Shown here piece after piece: positions 1 to 8,755 of a stretch of DNA of 64,000 nt (position 1 is its first letter; each line of letters starts with the position of its first letter). Under the pieces are notes generated by a model that saw only the letters and a program-made list of their open reading frames with translations, was not told the DNA's origin and searched no databases. The DNA comes from an uncultured Lachnospiraceae bacterium (lineage in GTDB: Bacteria > Bacillota > Clostridia > Lachnospirales > Lachnospiraceae). A program made the translations under genes and the position numbers. The stretch spans positions 265,561-329,560 of the forward strand of contig CANQYY010000001.1 of NCBI GenBank assembly GCA_947628225.1, read 5' to 3'.

Positions 1-1251
1 TTTTTTATCGGGAATATAGGGAGTAATAATGCGGACATCTACTCCGCGCCTGACTGCCTCCAATAAAGATTCCACCATAAAATCCTCCAGTATGAGATAA
101 GGCGTCATAATATACATAAGGCGTCCGGCATAGTGGATCATCTGCTTATAAGTATTTCCCACAAAGGAACGGGTATCCAGCGCCGGCCCGTCGCGGAGAA
201 CATGGCAGTACATATCCGTTTGCGGAAACTTCTGAGTCGGCCGGTATTTATCATAGTCTGCTATGTCCTTCCCGGTGCAGGCTGTCCACAGCTCCAAAAA
301 GGTTATCGTCATCCCCCATACCGCATCGCCGGTCAGCCGGATGCCGGCATCCTTCCAGACGCCAAAACGATCAATCAGATTGGCATATTCATCTGCAATA
401 TTAAACCCGCCGGTATAGGAAATATTTCCGTCGATCACAACAATCTTTTGATGATTTCTGAAATTCATAAATAATTTGCTCACATACTTATGGATGGGAT
501 TGAAAATCTCAACCTCAATTCCCTCCGCCCGGAGATTAGCGGCAAAATCTTTACCGGTCCTGAGCAGGGAGCCAAAATCATCATATAAAAATTTAATTTC
601 CACTCCTTCTTTTCTTTTCCGCTTTAATACTTCGTAAAATTTATCCCAGAGCGCTCCCTCCGCCACAATAAAGAATTCAATAAAAATAAAGCGCTGCGCC
701 TTTTCCATATCCATAAAAATATCCTCAAAGGCATCTTCTCCAAAATCATAATATTTCGCCTGATTATTTTTATAAAGAGGGGAACCCTCCGCCTGCATAT
801 AGCGGGACATTCTGGAAGTGACCGGGTGCTTGCGTATAAATTCTTCCGAAATCTTCTGATCCTGGAGCAGATTTTGATCTACCTTCTGTATCTGGGTTTT
901 TATCCGCTGATTCAGCTTATTCTTTTTCCCTACTCTTCCCCACAGGGAGAACATAATATTTCCTGATATCGGGAGAACTACAATGATGCAGAGCCAGGCA
1001 AATTTGTACGACATACTGCGGGTATCATTGGTCAGGGCAAGAATCGTAAGAACTCCGCATACCTCCATGACAATATAGAACAAGGAGGAATACTGCCGTA
1101 AAAAGACCGGCAGAGCGATTAATATGGCAAATTGCAAAAGAACCAATAGCGCCACAATACAGGCCCGCAGAAATCCGCTCATACTATTCTGGACGCGCCC
1201 CTTCAATCCCTTCAGGTATTTAAGGCTGTTCTTTTTATCCCTGGTATCCAA
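1..1251 (-). CDS. cls: Cardiolipin synthase (phospholipase D family), C-terminus cut by window edge
   Basis: Membrane enzyme that makes cardiolipin from phosphatidylglycerol. The visible 417 codons run off base 1 without a stop. The N-terminus has two hydrophobic segments (about residues 25-45 and 50-75). One complete HKD motif is visible (HQKIVVID, near base 440), followed by GNISYTGGFN; the second HKD half would lie beyond the window. The start is chosen as TTG at 1251 because AGGAGG sits 8 nt upstream and no ATG nearby has such a site. It is divergent from the YprB-like gene. The family call is firm; the exact substrate is inferred from the Cls domain order (membrane segments followed by PLD domains). 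Confidence 0.88.
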   Translation of the reverse strand, partial: MDTRDKKNSLKYLKGLKGRVQNSMSGFLRACIVALLVLLQFAILIALPVFLRQYSSLFYIVMEVCGVLTILALTNDTRSMSYKFAWLCIIVVLPISGNIMFSLWGRVGKKNKLNQRIKTQIQKVDQNLLQDQKISEEFIRKHPVTSRMSRYMQAEGSPLYKNNQAKYYDFGEDAFEDIFMDMEKAQRFIFIEFFIVAEGALWDKFYEVLKRKRKEGVEIKFLYDDFGSLLRTGKDFAANLRAEGIEVEIFNPIHKYVSKLFMNFRNHQKIVVIDGNISYTGGFNIADEYANLIDRFGVWKDAGIRLTGDAVWGMTITFLELWTACTGKDIADYDKYRPTQKFPQTDMYCHVLRDGPALDTRSFVGNTYKQMIHYAGRLMYIMTPYLILEDFMVESLLEAVRRGVDVRIITPYIPDKK

Positions 1252-1313
1252 TTTCCTTTCCTCCTCATACCAAACAAGATTCATAATAAAATATTGTACC
1301 ATATTTTCAGGAT

Positions 1314-1341
1314 TTGCAACATACTTTTTTTGTTGTATAAT
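1314..1341 (+). promoter_or_regulatory. Promoter of the YprB-like gene
   Basis: -35 TTGCAA at 1314-1319 and a consensus -10 TATAAT at 1336-1341 with a 16-bp spacer, about 30 bp before the ATG at 1372. A GGGGAGG ribosome binding site follows at 1358-1364. Confidence 0.7.
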
Positions 1342-1371
1342 ACCATTATATAAAACAGGGGAGGAAAACGC

Positions 1372-2457
1372 ATGGAACGCACAGAATACAAACTGGATAT
1401 TGACGCCTCCGTGATCCGTCAGGCGCTGTCGGCGCTTTCTGTTCCGACGGAGGAAATTTTCTTTTTTGATATTGAAACAACCGGGCTCTCTCCCCGCGTT
1501 TCCTCTCTTTATCTTATCGGCGTCTGCTATTTTGACGGAGAATCCGCTCATCTTGCGCAATGGTTTGCCGATGACTACATAAGCGAGAAGGAAATTCTTT
1601 TTTCTTTTTTGGAATTTACCGAAAGGTTTTCCACCTGTATTCATTATAATGGCTCCACCTTCGATATTCCTTATTTGCAAAAAAAATACGACGCCTACAA
1701 ACTCCCTTCGCCGTTTGAAGGAAAGGAAAGTCTGGATATTTACCGGGAGGTCAGGAAAAAAAAGGATTTGTTCCAGACGCCGGATTTCAGGCTCAGCACG
1801 GTGGAGAAATTGCTGGGCTTTCAGAGGGAGGATAACTTTTCCGGAAAAGATTGTATCCGGCTCTATACGGAATTTATGCAGAAAAAATATTTTCGGGATA
1901 AAAAAGCCGGGGAGTTGAAAAATTTTCTTCTTCATCACAATAGGGACGATCTTATCGGCACGGCGCTTTGCAGCCGGTTTCTTTTGTATTCCCGTTACCA
2001 ACCGGCTCATCCCCGCTGCCATATAGAAAACGATATGCTTGTAATAACCGATAATACCGCCGTCCCTCTCCCTTTTGCCGGGGAATATAAACGGGAAAAC
2101 CAATGGATCCGCTTTACACCGGATGCCATAGTCATTAAGGTTCCCCTTTACCAGGGCACGCTGTTTCATTTCTATCCGGATTATAAAAATTATTTTTATC
2201 TGCCAAAGGAAGATATGGCGGTACATAAAAGCGTAGGAATCTATGTGGACAGCGAATTTCGGGAAAAAGCGGCCGCCTCCAACTGCTATCTAAAAAAAAC
2301 CGGCGTTTTTCTCCCTCTTCCTAAGGGATTTTCCTGCGGGGATTTCCCCCTCTTTCAGGAATCCAAAAAAAGCCGCCGCCTTTATTTATATTGGGAAAAT
2401 TCTTCGTTTACCCTGAAAGAAGACTTTTTGGCTGAATATATCCGGTCTGTTTTTTAG
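1372..2457 (+). CDS. yprB: YprB-like ribonuclease H-fold exonuclease
   Basis: 361 aa cytosolic protein with a DEDD-type 3'-5' exonuclease fold. The three exonuclease motifs are visible: FDIETTGL near residue 33, HYNGSTFDIPYL near residue 93, and HNRDDLIGT near residue 189. The C-terminal about 140 residues have no motif I recognise. The start is set by GGGGAGG 7 nt upstream. It is one of few plus-strand genes and has its own promoter. The substrate is unknown for this family; the nuclease activity is inferred from the retained acidic residues. Confidence 0.8.
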   Translation: MERTEYKLDIDASVIRQALSALSVPTEEIFFFDIETTGLSPRVSSLYLIGVCYFDGESAHLAQWFADDYISEKEILFSFLEFTERFSTCIHYNGSTFDIPYLQKKYDAYKLPSPFEGKESLDIYREVRKKKDLFQTPDFRLSTVEKLLGFQREDNFSGKDCIRLYTEFMQKKYFRDKKAGELKNFLLHHNRDDLIGTALCSRFLLYSRYQPAHPRCHIENDMLVITDNTAVPLPFAGEYKRENQWIRFTPDAIVIKVPLYQGTLFHFYPDYKNYFYLPKEDMAVHKSVGIYVDSEFREKAAASNCYLKKTGVFLPLPKGFSCGDFPLFQESKKSRRLYLYWENSSFTLKEDFLAEYIRSVF

Positions 2458-2488
2458 CGGTTTTCCCTGTCCGTGACAGCCGGGAAAA

Positions 2489-2525
2489 CAAAAAACTCCC
2501 GCATCCGTCAGCCGGATGTAGAAGT
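2489..2525 (-). terminator. Rho-independent terminator after rpmF
   Basis: Read on the minus strand, a stem of about 13 bp with wobbles (core CATCCG/CGGATG, 5-nt loop) is followed directly by TTTTTT. It ends the ackA-rpmF transcript. Confidence 0.75.
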
Positions 2526-2580
2526 TTTCGCCTTGTACTATACTGCATTGCAGTGCATATTCATCAAAATAAACCCGCCA

Positions 2581-2766
2581 TTATTCTGCTGTGGTAGAGA
2601 TAATCTCTTTCTTATTGTAACTTCCACAGTTTTTACATACTCTGTGGGGAACCATCAAAGCGCCGCATTTACTGCATTTTACTAAAGTAGGAGCAGTCAT
2701 CTTCCAGTTTGCTCTACGTTTATCTCTTCTTGATTTTGAAGATTTATTCTTAGGACAGATACTCAT
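2581..2766 (-). CDS. rpmF: 50S ribosomal protein L32
   Basis: 61 aa, very basic. Begins MSICPKNKSSKSRRDKRR, the conserved L32 N-terminus, and carries two Cys pairs (CSKC and CKNC), the zinc-binding form of L32. The start at 2766 is fixed by AGGAGGTG 8 nt upstream; a longer reading frame to 2835 has no support. It lies 99 bp downstream of ackA. The DUF177/YceD gene that often precedes rpmF in bacteria is absent here. Confidence 0.95.
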   Translation of the reverse strand: MSICPKNKSSKSRRDKRRANWKMTAPTLVKCSKCGALMVPHRVCKNCGSYNKKEIISTTAE

Positions 2767-2865
2767 GTCTATTACACCTCCTCTGACATACTCAAACACT
2801 TTTACAATTATATAGGGTGGCACTAAAAATGTCAACTGTTTTTTTGTATTTGTGATAAATTTCCC

Positions 2866-4059
2866 TTATTTCAGCAACGCAACCGTTTCACGGGCAATCG
2901 CCAATTCTTCATTCGTCGGGATTACAGCGGCCGTAACCCGGGAATCCGGCGTGGAAATAATCATTTCCCTGCCCCGCACATTATTCGCCTCCTCATCCAG
3001 AGTAATGCCCATATAGCCAAAATGCTCTAAAATCTGGCGGCGGACAACAATATTGTTTTCCCCAAGCCCCGCGGTAAATACAATGGCATCCACACCGTCC
3101 ATGGCGGCAATATACGAGCCAATGTATTTCGCTGTTCGGTAACTGAATACTTCAACTGCTAACTTCGCCTTTTCATTCCCCTCATTAGAGGCTTTGTCCA
3201 AATCGCGAAAATCACTGGAAACACCGCCGGAAAGTCCATATACGCCCGACTCCTTATTTAAAATTACCATAATCTCCTCTAAGGATTTCCCAAGGCTGTG
3301 CGCCAGATACTCTACGATTGTAGGATCTATATCGCCGCAGCGGGTTCCCATAACAAGGCCCTCTAACGGGGTCATTCCCATGCTGGTATCTACTACCTTG
3401 CCATTTTTTACGGCAGAGATACTGGAGCCATTTCCCAGATGGCATATAATAATCCTGGAATTATCGGGATCTAACTTTAACATTTCTATCGCGCGTTTGG
3501 ATACAAAGCTGTGGCTGGTTCCGTGGAAACCATAGCGGCGCACCTTATATTTTTCGTAATATTCATAAGGAAGCCCGTACAGGTAAGCCACCGGTTCCAT
3601 AGTCTGATGAAATGCCGTATCAAAAACACCGATGTTGGGGACGCCGGGCATAATAGCCTCACAGGCGCGAACACCGATAAGATTCGCCGGATTATGTAAC
3701 GGCGCCAGCGGATTACACTCTTCTACCCCGGCGATTACATCTTCATCAATAATAACCGAAGAGGAAAATTTCTCCCCGCCATGTACCAGACGATGCCCAA
3801 TGGCATCAATCTCCTTTAAATCTTTTATTACGCCATAGGCATCATGGACCAGCGCCTCCAATACCATACGGATCGCCACCTCATGGTCCGGCATATCCTG
3901 ATCGATTACCACTTTTTCGCCGTCCGCCGGCGTGTGGTTCAGTCTTCCGTCAATTCCGATTCTCTCACACAGGCCGACTGCTAACGCCTCCTCTGTTTCT
4001 GAGTCAATGAGCTGGTATTTCAAGGATGAACTACCGCAATTAATAACCAATACTTTCAT
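2866..4059 (-). CDS. ackA: Acetate kinase
   Basis: 397 aa, full family length. Cytosolic enzyme interconverting acetyl phosphate and acetate with ADP/ATP. Signatures: N-terminal NCGSSSLKYQLID, the HLVHGGEKF segment, FGFHGTSH-type motif (GFHGTSHSFVS), HLGNGSS and the C-terminal FTAGLGENN. The start is the ATG at 4059, with GGAGG 5 nt upstream, rather than the ATG 12 nt further up that overlaps this site. It is the first gene of an ackA-rpmF unit; the usual partner pta is not in the window. It indicates fermentative acetate formation. Confidence 0.96.
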   Translation of the reverse strand: MKVLVINCGSSSLKYQLIDSETEEALAVGLCERIGIDGRLNHTPADGEKVVIDQDMPDHEVAIRMVLEALVHDAYGVIKDLKEIDAIGHRLVHGGEKFSSSVIIDEDVIAGVEECNPLAPLHNPANLIGVRACEAIMPGVPNIGVFDTAFHQTMEPVAYLYGLPYEYYEKYKVRRYGFHGTSHSFVSKRAIEMLKLDPDNSRIIICHLGNGSSISAVKNGKVVDTSMGMTPLEGLVMGTRCGDIDPTIVEYLAHSLGKSLEEIMVILNKESGVYGLSGGVSSDFRDLDKASNEGNEKAKLAVEVFSYRTAKYIGSYIAAMDGVDAIVFTAGLGENNIVVRRQILEHFGYMGITLDEEANNVRGREMIISTPDSRVTAAVIPTNEELAIARETVALLK

Positions 4060-4098
4060 TTTTTCCTCCATTCCGAAACGTATAAAATAACCGATATA

Positions 4099-4127
4099 AT
4101 TATACGCCTGTTATTTTAAAATTACAA
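4099..4127 (-). promoter_or_regulatory. Promoter of ackA-rpmF
   Basis: On the minus strand: -35 TTGTAA (4127-4122), 17-bp spacer, -10 TATAAT (4104-4099), about 40 bp before the ackA start. Confidence 0.7.
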
Positions 4128-4228
4128 GAAAAATATCCTCTTCTCCGTCTGTTTTATCTCTGCTTCTATTTATGTCCTGCTCCGGCATATATTAGAGCAA
4201 GAGTAAAAACGCCGTTAGGAAACAAACG

Positions 4229-5116
4229 ATGATATTTTGTTCCGTTCTTTTTCTCTGCCTGCTGCTTTTTTTCCCGGAAACCGCTATGGCAGGCAGTAAA
4301 TATGGAGCCTCCCTGTGGCTGACCCAGCTGCTTCCCACCCTGCTCCCCTTTTTTATTGCCATCCGTCTGTTTGACACATGCTTACCCCGCATCGCCTCCC
4401 GCCGGCTCTTTTTGCTCACCGGACTGTTATGCGGCTATCCGGCAGGCGCGGCTCTGGTTACAAGCCAGTATGAAAGAGGACTGCTTTCCAAGCGTCAGGC
4501 ATATTTTTTTCTTGGTTTTGTCAATAATCCAAGCCCTATGTTCGTTTTAGTCTATTGCGGAAATCAGATTCTTCGCCTGAACCGGACAAACGCCCTTTTT
4601 CTCTTTTTGCTCCTCTGTCTTTCCTCCCTGATTGGAAGTTTTTTATTTTCCCTGATTTATTTTTCCAAAAAAACTGACGAAAAAAAAATCTGCCCGGCTC
4701 CCCTTGCCGGCGCGTCGGTGGAAAATGCGGCAAATGGGGGTTTCCTTTCAAGCCAGATGGATGCAATCATTCAGGAAAGCTTCCTTGTCCTGATCAAAAT
4801 CGGCGGCTACGTTATTCTTTTTTCCATTCTGGGTCAGTTTATCCTGACACTTTTCCCTGCCGGCTCCGTAACTTCGGTTCTGTGCTCGGGTTCTCTGGAA
4901 ATTACCTCCGGCCTCTCTTTTTTACGGGAAAGCGCCCTCTCCGAGCCGGTAAAAAAAGTTCTGACTATGATAATACTAACCTTCGGGGGGCTGTCTGCCG
5001 CCGCCCAGACGGGTAGTGTCCTATCAAAATCAGAACTCTCTCTTTTTCCTTATTTACTGTGCAAGGGGCTGAACTGTCTTCTGGCAGGTCTTTTTTCCTT
5101 ATTTCTTTTCTTTTAG
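4229..5116 (+). CDS. YlbJ-like integral membrane protein (nucleoside-recognition/Gate domain)
   Basis: 295 aa and strongly hydrophobic, with at least six likely membrane segments. It matches the general pattern of the sporulation protein YlbJ: LLPTLLPFF, then LLCGYPAGAALV, then a GLLSKRQA stretch and FVNNPSPMFV, repeated in degenerate form in the C-terminal half (LTFGGLSAAAQTG). YlbJ acts at sporulation in Bacillus; its role here is by analogy only. It ends in an 18-bp tail-to-tail overlap with the convergent coiled-coil gene. No neighbour confirms a sporulation role. Confidence 0.7.
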   Translation: MIFCSVLFLCLLLFFPETAMAGSKYGASLWLTQLLPTLLPFFIAIRLFDTCLPRIASRRLFLLTGLLCGYPAGAALVTSQYERGLLSKRQAYFFLGFVNNPSPMFVLVYCGNQILRLNRTNALFLFLLLCLSSLIGSFLFSLIYFSKKTDEKKICPAPLAGASVENAANGGFLSSQMDAIIQESFLVLIKIGGYVILFSILGQFILTLFPAGSVTSVLCSGSLEITSGLSFLRESALSEPVKKVLTMIILTFGGLSAAAQTGSVLSKSELSLFPYLLCKGLNCLLAGLFSLFLFF

Positions 5117-5788
5117 GAAAGCATCCTCCGGCACGTCAAAAGCCTGTTCTTCGGAAGCAGCCGTTTCCGCGTCAGCCTTGTCCGGCGATTTGCCCGCCTC
5201 TTCTTTTTCTTTCCCCTGTTGTGCCTTTGCGTATTTCTCCGGCTCCAGCTGCGCCATAAGTTCTTCCTTATTGCTTTTCATAATCTGGACGCTGTTTTTT
5301 AAGGCGCTGTTAAGCATCCTGTATTTATTATCCGTTTCCCGCAGAGAGGTTTCCACTGCCTGCTGCGCCTGATCCAGCAGATTATTCGTGTACAACAAAG
5401 ACGCACGGTGCATCTGCTCGCTCTCCTGCTGCGCCGCATCCACTAATCTCTGTGCCTCCTCCGTTGCCTGTTTCATAATATCCTCCGCCCTCTGGTATGC
5501 CGTCTGGACAATCTCGTTTTGGTCTAAAATCTGGGCGGTCTGCTTTTGAGCCTGACTGAGCATATCTTCCGCCCTCTGCTGCGCCTCATTTAAAATACCG
5601 TCGCGGTTCGTTATGATTTTCTGATACCGTTTGATTTCCTCCGGCGCGCAAAGTCTTAATTCATCCAATAAATCATATAATTCGCCCCGGTCTACCACAA
5701 CCTTGTTCGGATACAGCTTAGACGGTTTACAGCTTTCGACATAATTGTAAATATCATCGATTGCCTGTTCAATTCTTGATGGGTTCAT
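5099..5788 (-). CDS. Coiled-coil protein, DivIVA/AtpF-like
   Basis: 229 aa, almost wholly alpha-helical. A short ordered N-terminus (residues 1-60, with a LYDLLDELR segment) is followed by a long coiled coil with many Ala/Gln/Glu heptads (about 60-185), then a charged disordered tail. No membrane segment. Such proteins are often annotated as ATP synthase subunit B-like or DivIVA-like; I cannot assign a specific function. The start at 5788 is chosen because GGAGGAG lies 3 nt upstream and the in-frame ATG 12 nt earlier overlaps that site. It overlaps the end of rsmD by 20 bp, so the two are co-transcribed. Confidence 0.7.
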   Translation of the reverse strand: MNPSRIEQAIDDIYNYVESCKPSKLYPNKVVVDRGELYDLLDELRLCAPEEIKRYQKIITNRDGILNEAQQRAEDMLSQAQKQTAQILDQNEIVQTAYQRAEDIMKQATEEAQRLVDAAQQESEQMHRASLLYTNNLLDQAQQAVETSLRETDNKYRMLNSALKNSVQIMKSNKEELMAQLEPEKYAKAQQGKEKEEAGKSPDKADAETAASEEQAFDVPEDAFLKEKK

Positions 5789-6362
5789 TTTCTCCTCCAT
5801 TCTGTGTGCCCCTCACACGCAGGAATACATGCTGGTTTGTCTTATATTCCTTTATTTTTATTAACTCATAATAGGTTTCATCAAAATAATCCGGCGCTGT
5901 TTCCAAAGAAGATTCCATAATCACTAAGGTTCCCTGCCTCACAATACCGGAGGCGGTCAGAAGTTTTAGTATTTTCTGCTCAAAACCTTTTTGGTACGGG
6001 GGGTCTGCAAATATAATGTCAAATACTTGTCCCATCTTTTCCAGTTTGGAAATCCCATAGGTTACTTCTACCGGAAGGACGACGGCCTGGCTGTCAAGCT
6101 TTGTCTTCGCCAGATTTGTCCGGATGCACCGCAGAGCTTCTTTATCATATTCTACAAAAACTGCCTGTTTTGCGCCCCTGCTGAGTGCCTCGATCCCAAT
6201 TCCGCCGCTGCCGCTGAATAAATCCAGAAAATGACAGCCGTATACCTCTCCCTGAAGAATATTGAACAGGGTTTCCTTTATGCGATCCAAAGTCGGCCTC
6301 GTATTCTTCCCGGATGGCGTTACTAAAGGCAGCCGTCTGGCTTTTCCTGAAATCACTCTCAT
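5769..6362 (-). CDS. rsmD: 16S rRNA (guanine(966)-N(2))-methyltransferase
   Basis: 197 aa. S-adenosylmethionine-dependent enzyme that modifies G966 of 16S rRNA. It begins MRVISGKARRLPL, typical of RsmD. The SAM-binding motif FLDLFSGSGGIGIEALSRG (residues about 45-63) and the catalytic FADPPY motif are visible. The start is ATG at 6362, with AGGAG 8 nt upstream. First gene of a two-gene unit with the coiled-coil protein. Confidence 0.92.
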   Translation of the reverse strand: MRVISGKARRLPLVTPSGKNTRPTLDRIKETLFNILQGEVYGCHFLDLFSGSGGIGIEALSRGAKQAVFVEYDKEALRCIRTNLAKTKLDSQAVVLPVEVTYGISKLEKMGQVFDIIFADPPYQKGFEQKILKLLTASGIVRQGTLVIMESSLETAPDYFDETYYELIKIKEYKTNQHVFLRVRGTQNGGENEPIKN

Positions 6363-6411
6363 ATTCCATTCTCCTAAAGCGTTTTCCTTCCCGCGCTTTT
6401 CATATGTTCTT

Positions 6412-6440
6412 ATTGTATATGATAGCGCGTATTTTTTCAA
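6412..6440 (-). promoter_or_regulatory. Promoter of rsmD
   Basis: On the minus strand: -35 TTGAAA (6440-6435), 17-bp spacer, -10 TACAAT (6417-6412), about 50 bp before the rsmD start. Confidence 0.6.
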
Positions 6441-6473
6441 GAGTAGATTTACAAAGAATCTTCCGTCCGTTTC

Positions 6474-8510
6474 TCACAGAGTGACCTGTCCAAGATAACT
6501 CTCTACCCGGTTTCTCAGCTTTTCATTTTTCTTGTAGAAAAGAATAATGTCCTCTTGGGTAAACCGCTTCGCCTCCTGCCCTGCCTGCTGCAGGATCCCG
6601 GCATCTTCAAAAATATCCGCCAGCTTAAACAACTGGTCGCCGCTCTGACGGACTCCGAACAGATCTCCCTGACCCCGCAGTTTTAAATCCTTTTCGGCAA
6701 TAAAAAAACCATCATTGGACTGGGTCAGTATCGCAAGCCTCTCTTTGCTCTCCTTTGAATCCCGTCCCGTCATTAAAATACAATACGACTGTTCTTTTCC
6801 TCTTCCCACCCGTCCTCTGAGCTGATGGAGCTGCGCCAGGCCAAACCGCTCTGCATTTTCTACCATCATAACAGTGGCGTTCGGCACATCAATACCTACT
6901 TCAATTACCGTGGTGGACACTAAAATATCCGTTTCGCCCCGCGAAAATGCCGCCATGATCTCTTCTTTTTCTCCCGGCTTCATTTTCCCGTGAAGCGCCG
7001 CAATACGCACGGAAGCCGGGAAAATACCTTTTAATTCCTCGGTGTATATCATCACATTCTCTAATTCCATTTCTTCACTGTCTTCCACCATCGGGCAGAT
7101 AATGTATATCTGACGTCCCGCCTCTATCTGCTGCCTCATAAAACGATAGGCGTTGGGGCGGTAAGAGGTATTTACCACACAGTTTTTGATTGGCAGACGG
7201 TTCTTCGGCTTTTCATCGATCACGGACAGATCCATATCGCCATATAAAATTAACGCCAGCGTTCTGGGAATCGGCGTAGCGCTCATCGCAAGCACATGGG
7301 GCTGCTCTCCCTTCCGAAACAGGCTCTCTCTCTGTTTGACCCCGAAACGGTGCTGTTCATCCGTAATTACCAGAGAAAGATTTTTAAATTCTATATTATC
7401 CTGTATGATCGCATGAGTTCCTACTACAATATCCCACGTCCCACAGGCAAGATTTTCTCTTCCCTCTCTCTTTTGCTTCGCCGTCAGAGAACCGGTCAGC
7501 ATGCCAATCCTGACTCCTCTTTTGCTTAGCAATCCGCAGAGGTTATCATAATGCTGGCTTGCCAGTACCTCCGTGGGTACCATAAAAGCGCCCTGCCCTC
7601 CATTTAATACTGCCTGGTATAAAGCGGCCACTGCCACAATCGTTTTTCCGGCTCCTACATCTCCCTGCACCAGACGATTCATCACCGTTCCTCCGGTCAT
7701 GTCTGACACAATCTCTTCATATACTTTCTTTTGCGCTGTGGTCAGAGAAAAGGGAAGCTCATCCAGCCACTCGTCTACTTCCTTTTTTCTTTCCATTACA
7801 TGGCTGCTTAAAGCGGCTTCCCTTTTTTTCATATAAGCAAGAGAAAGGGAGTATAAGAACAATTCATCAAACACCAATCGCCTGCGCCCTTCGTCCCTTT
7901 CTTTTCTATCGGCGGGAAAATGGATCTGCCAAAGCGCTTTTTTATACTCCGGCAGGTTTTGTCTTTTTCGTATCTCTAACGGTAAAAAATCCGGCAAAAA
8001 CTCCGTTTCTTTCAATGCCTGCTCCAGAGCCTTCGTAATAGCAGAATTGGTCATGCCGGCAGTCAATGGATATATCGGCCTTAGTTTTCCCATTTGACGG
8101 TAAAACTCGTCTTTTGAATATAATTTGGGCTGCTCTAATAAAAGCCTCCCCCTTTTTTTTACCACTCTCCCTCTCATAATATACCGGGTTCCCATTTTTA
8201 ACTGATTCCGCAAAAACGGCATATTAAACCAGGTAACCGGCACGCAGCCGCTCGCATCCTGTATCTCAGTATTCAAAATCCTGAGCCTGCCCGCCGTTTT
8301 CATCTGCGGTCTGACAGCCAGTGTTCCCTCGACAGCCGCCGTTTCCCCTTCCTCAAGCCGTTCAATCGGCTTTATCGGCTTAAACTCGTCATAACCGCGG
8401 GGATAGTGCTCCAACAAATCCTCCACGGTGTAAATCTTTAATTTGTTCAGGCGCTTTTCCGCCTTTTCCCCCACGCCCTTTATTTTTCTAACGGAATCTG
8501 TCAACTGCAA
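6474..8510 (-). CDS. recG: ATP-dependent DNA helicase RecG
   Basis: 678 aa. Branched-DNA helicase that rescues stalled replication forks. The N-terminal wedge/OB-fold region is followed by the helicase core: Walker A GDVGAGKT, DEQH box (ITDEQHRFG), motif III MSATPIPRT and motif VI QLRGRVGRG. The start is taken as TTG at 8510, because AAAGGAGG lies 8 nt upstream; a TTG at 8531 is further upstream but precedes this site. The gene marks the left edge of the accessory region. Confidence 0.95.
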   Translation of the reverse strand: MQLTDSVRKIKGVGEKAEKRLNKLKIYTVEDLLEHYPRGYDEFKPIKPIERLEEGETAAVEGTLAVRPQMKTAGRLRILNTEIQDASGCVPVTWFNMPFLRNQLKMGTRYIMRGRVVKKRGRLLLEQPKLYSKDEFYRQMGKLRPIYPLTAGMTNSAITKALEQALKETEFLPDFLPLEIRKRQNLPEYKKALWQIHFPADRKERDEGRRRLVFDELFLYSLSLAYMKKREAALSSHVMERKKEVDEWLDELPFSLTTAQKKVYEEIVSDMTGGTVMNRLVQGDVGAGKTIVAVAALYQAVLNGGQGAFMVPTEVLASQHYDNLCGLLSKRGVRIGMLTGSLTAKQKREGRENLACGTWDIVVGTHAIIQDNIEFKNLSLVITDEQHRFGVKQRESLFRKGEQPHVLAMSATPIPRTLALILYGDMDLSVIDEKPKNRLPIKNCVVNTSYRPNAYRFMRQQIEAGRQIYIICPMVEDSEEMELENVMIYTEELKGIFPASVRIAALHGKMKPGEKEEIMAAFSRGETDILVSTTVIEVGIDVPNATVMMVENAERFGLAQLHQLRGRVGRGKEQSYCILMTGRDSKESKERLAILTQSNDGFFIAEKDLKLRGQGDLFGVRQSGDQLFKLADIFEDAGILQQAGQEAKRFTQEDIILFYKKNEKLRNRVESYLGQVTL

Positions 8511-8591
8511 TTTCCCGTCCTCCTTTAACAAAAAGGATGTTCTATGATTTCTTTGACAATCTCATCACTTTCCTTACAGTTTCACTGATGA

Positions 8592-8620
8592 ATTATACAT
8601 GAAAAACGCTTACTTATCAA
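8592..8620 (-). promoter_or_regulatory. Promoter of recG
   Basis: On the minus strand: -35 TTGATA (8620-8615), 17-bp spacer, -10 TATAAT (8597-8592). The rest of the 245-bp gap between recG and the TraG-like gene holds nothing else I can support. Confidence 0.7.
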
Positions 8621-8755
8621 CACTTTTGTCAGCAATCCAACCGCCGACAGGCTGTTTCTGTGTAAAAGAATTTTCATTTTTTCACACCTGCAAAGACAGG
8701 TATCTTTCCCTTTTTTCTTATCCTGCAATCTCTTTTATCTGTGCGCCAGTAACTG

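Noticed and set aside
2460..2489. Hairpin GTTTTCCC/GGGAAAAC as terminator of the YprB-like gene
   Set aside because: It is followed by A rather than T on the plus strand, so it is not a standard terminator in that direction.
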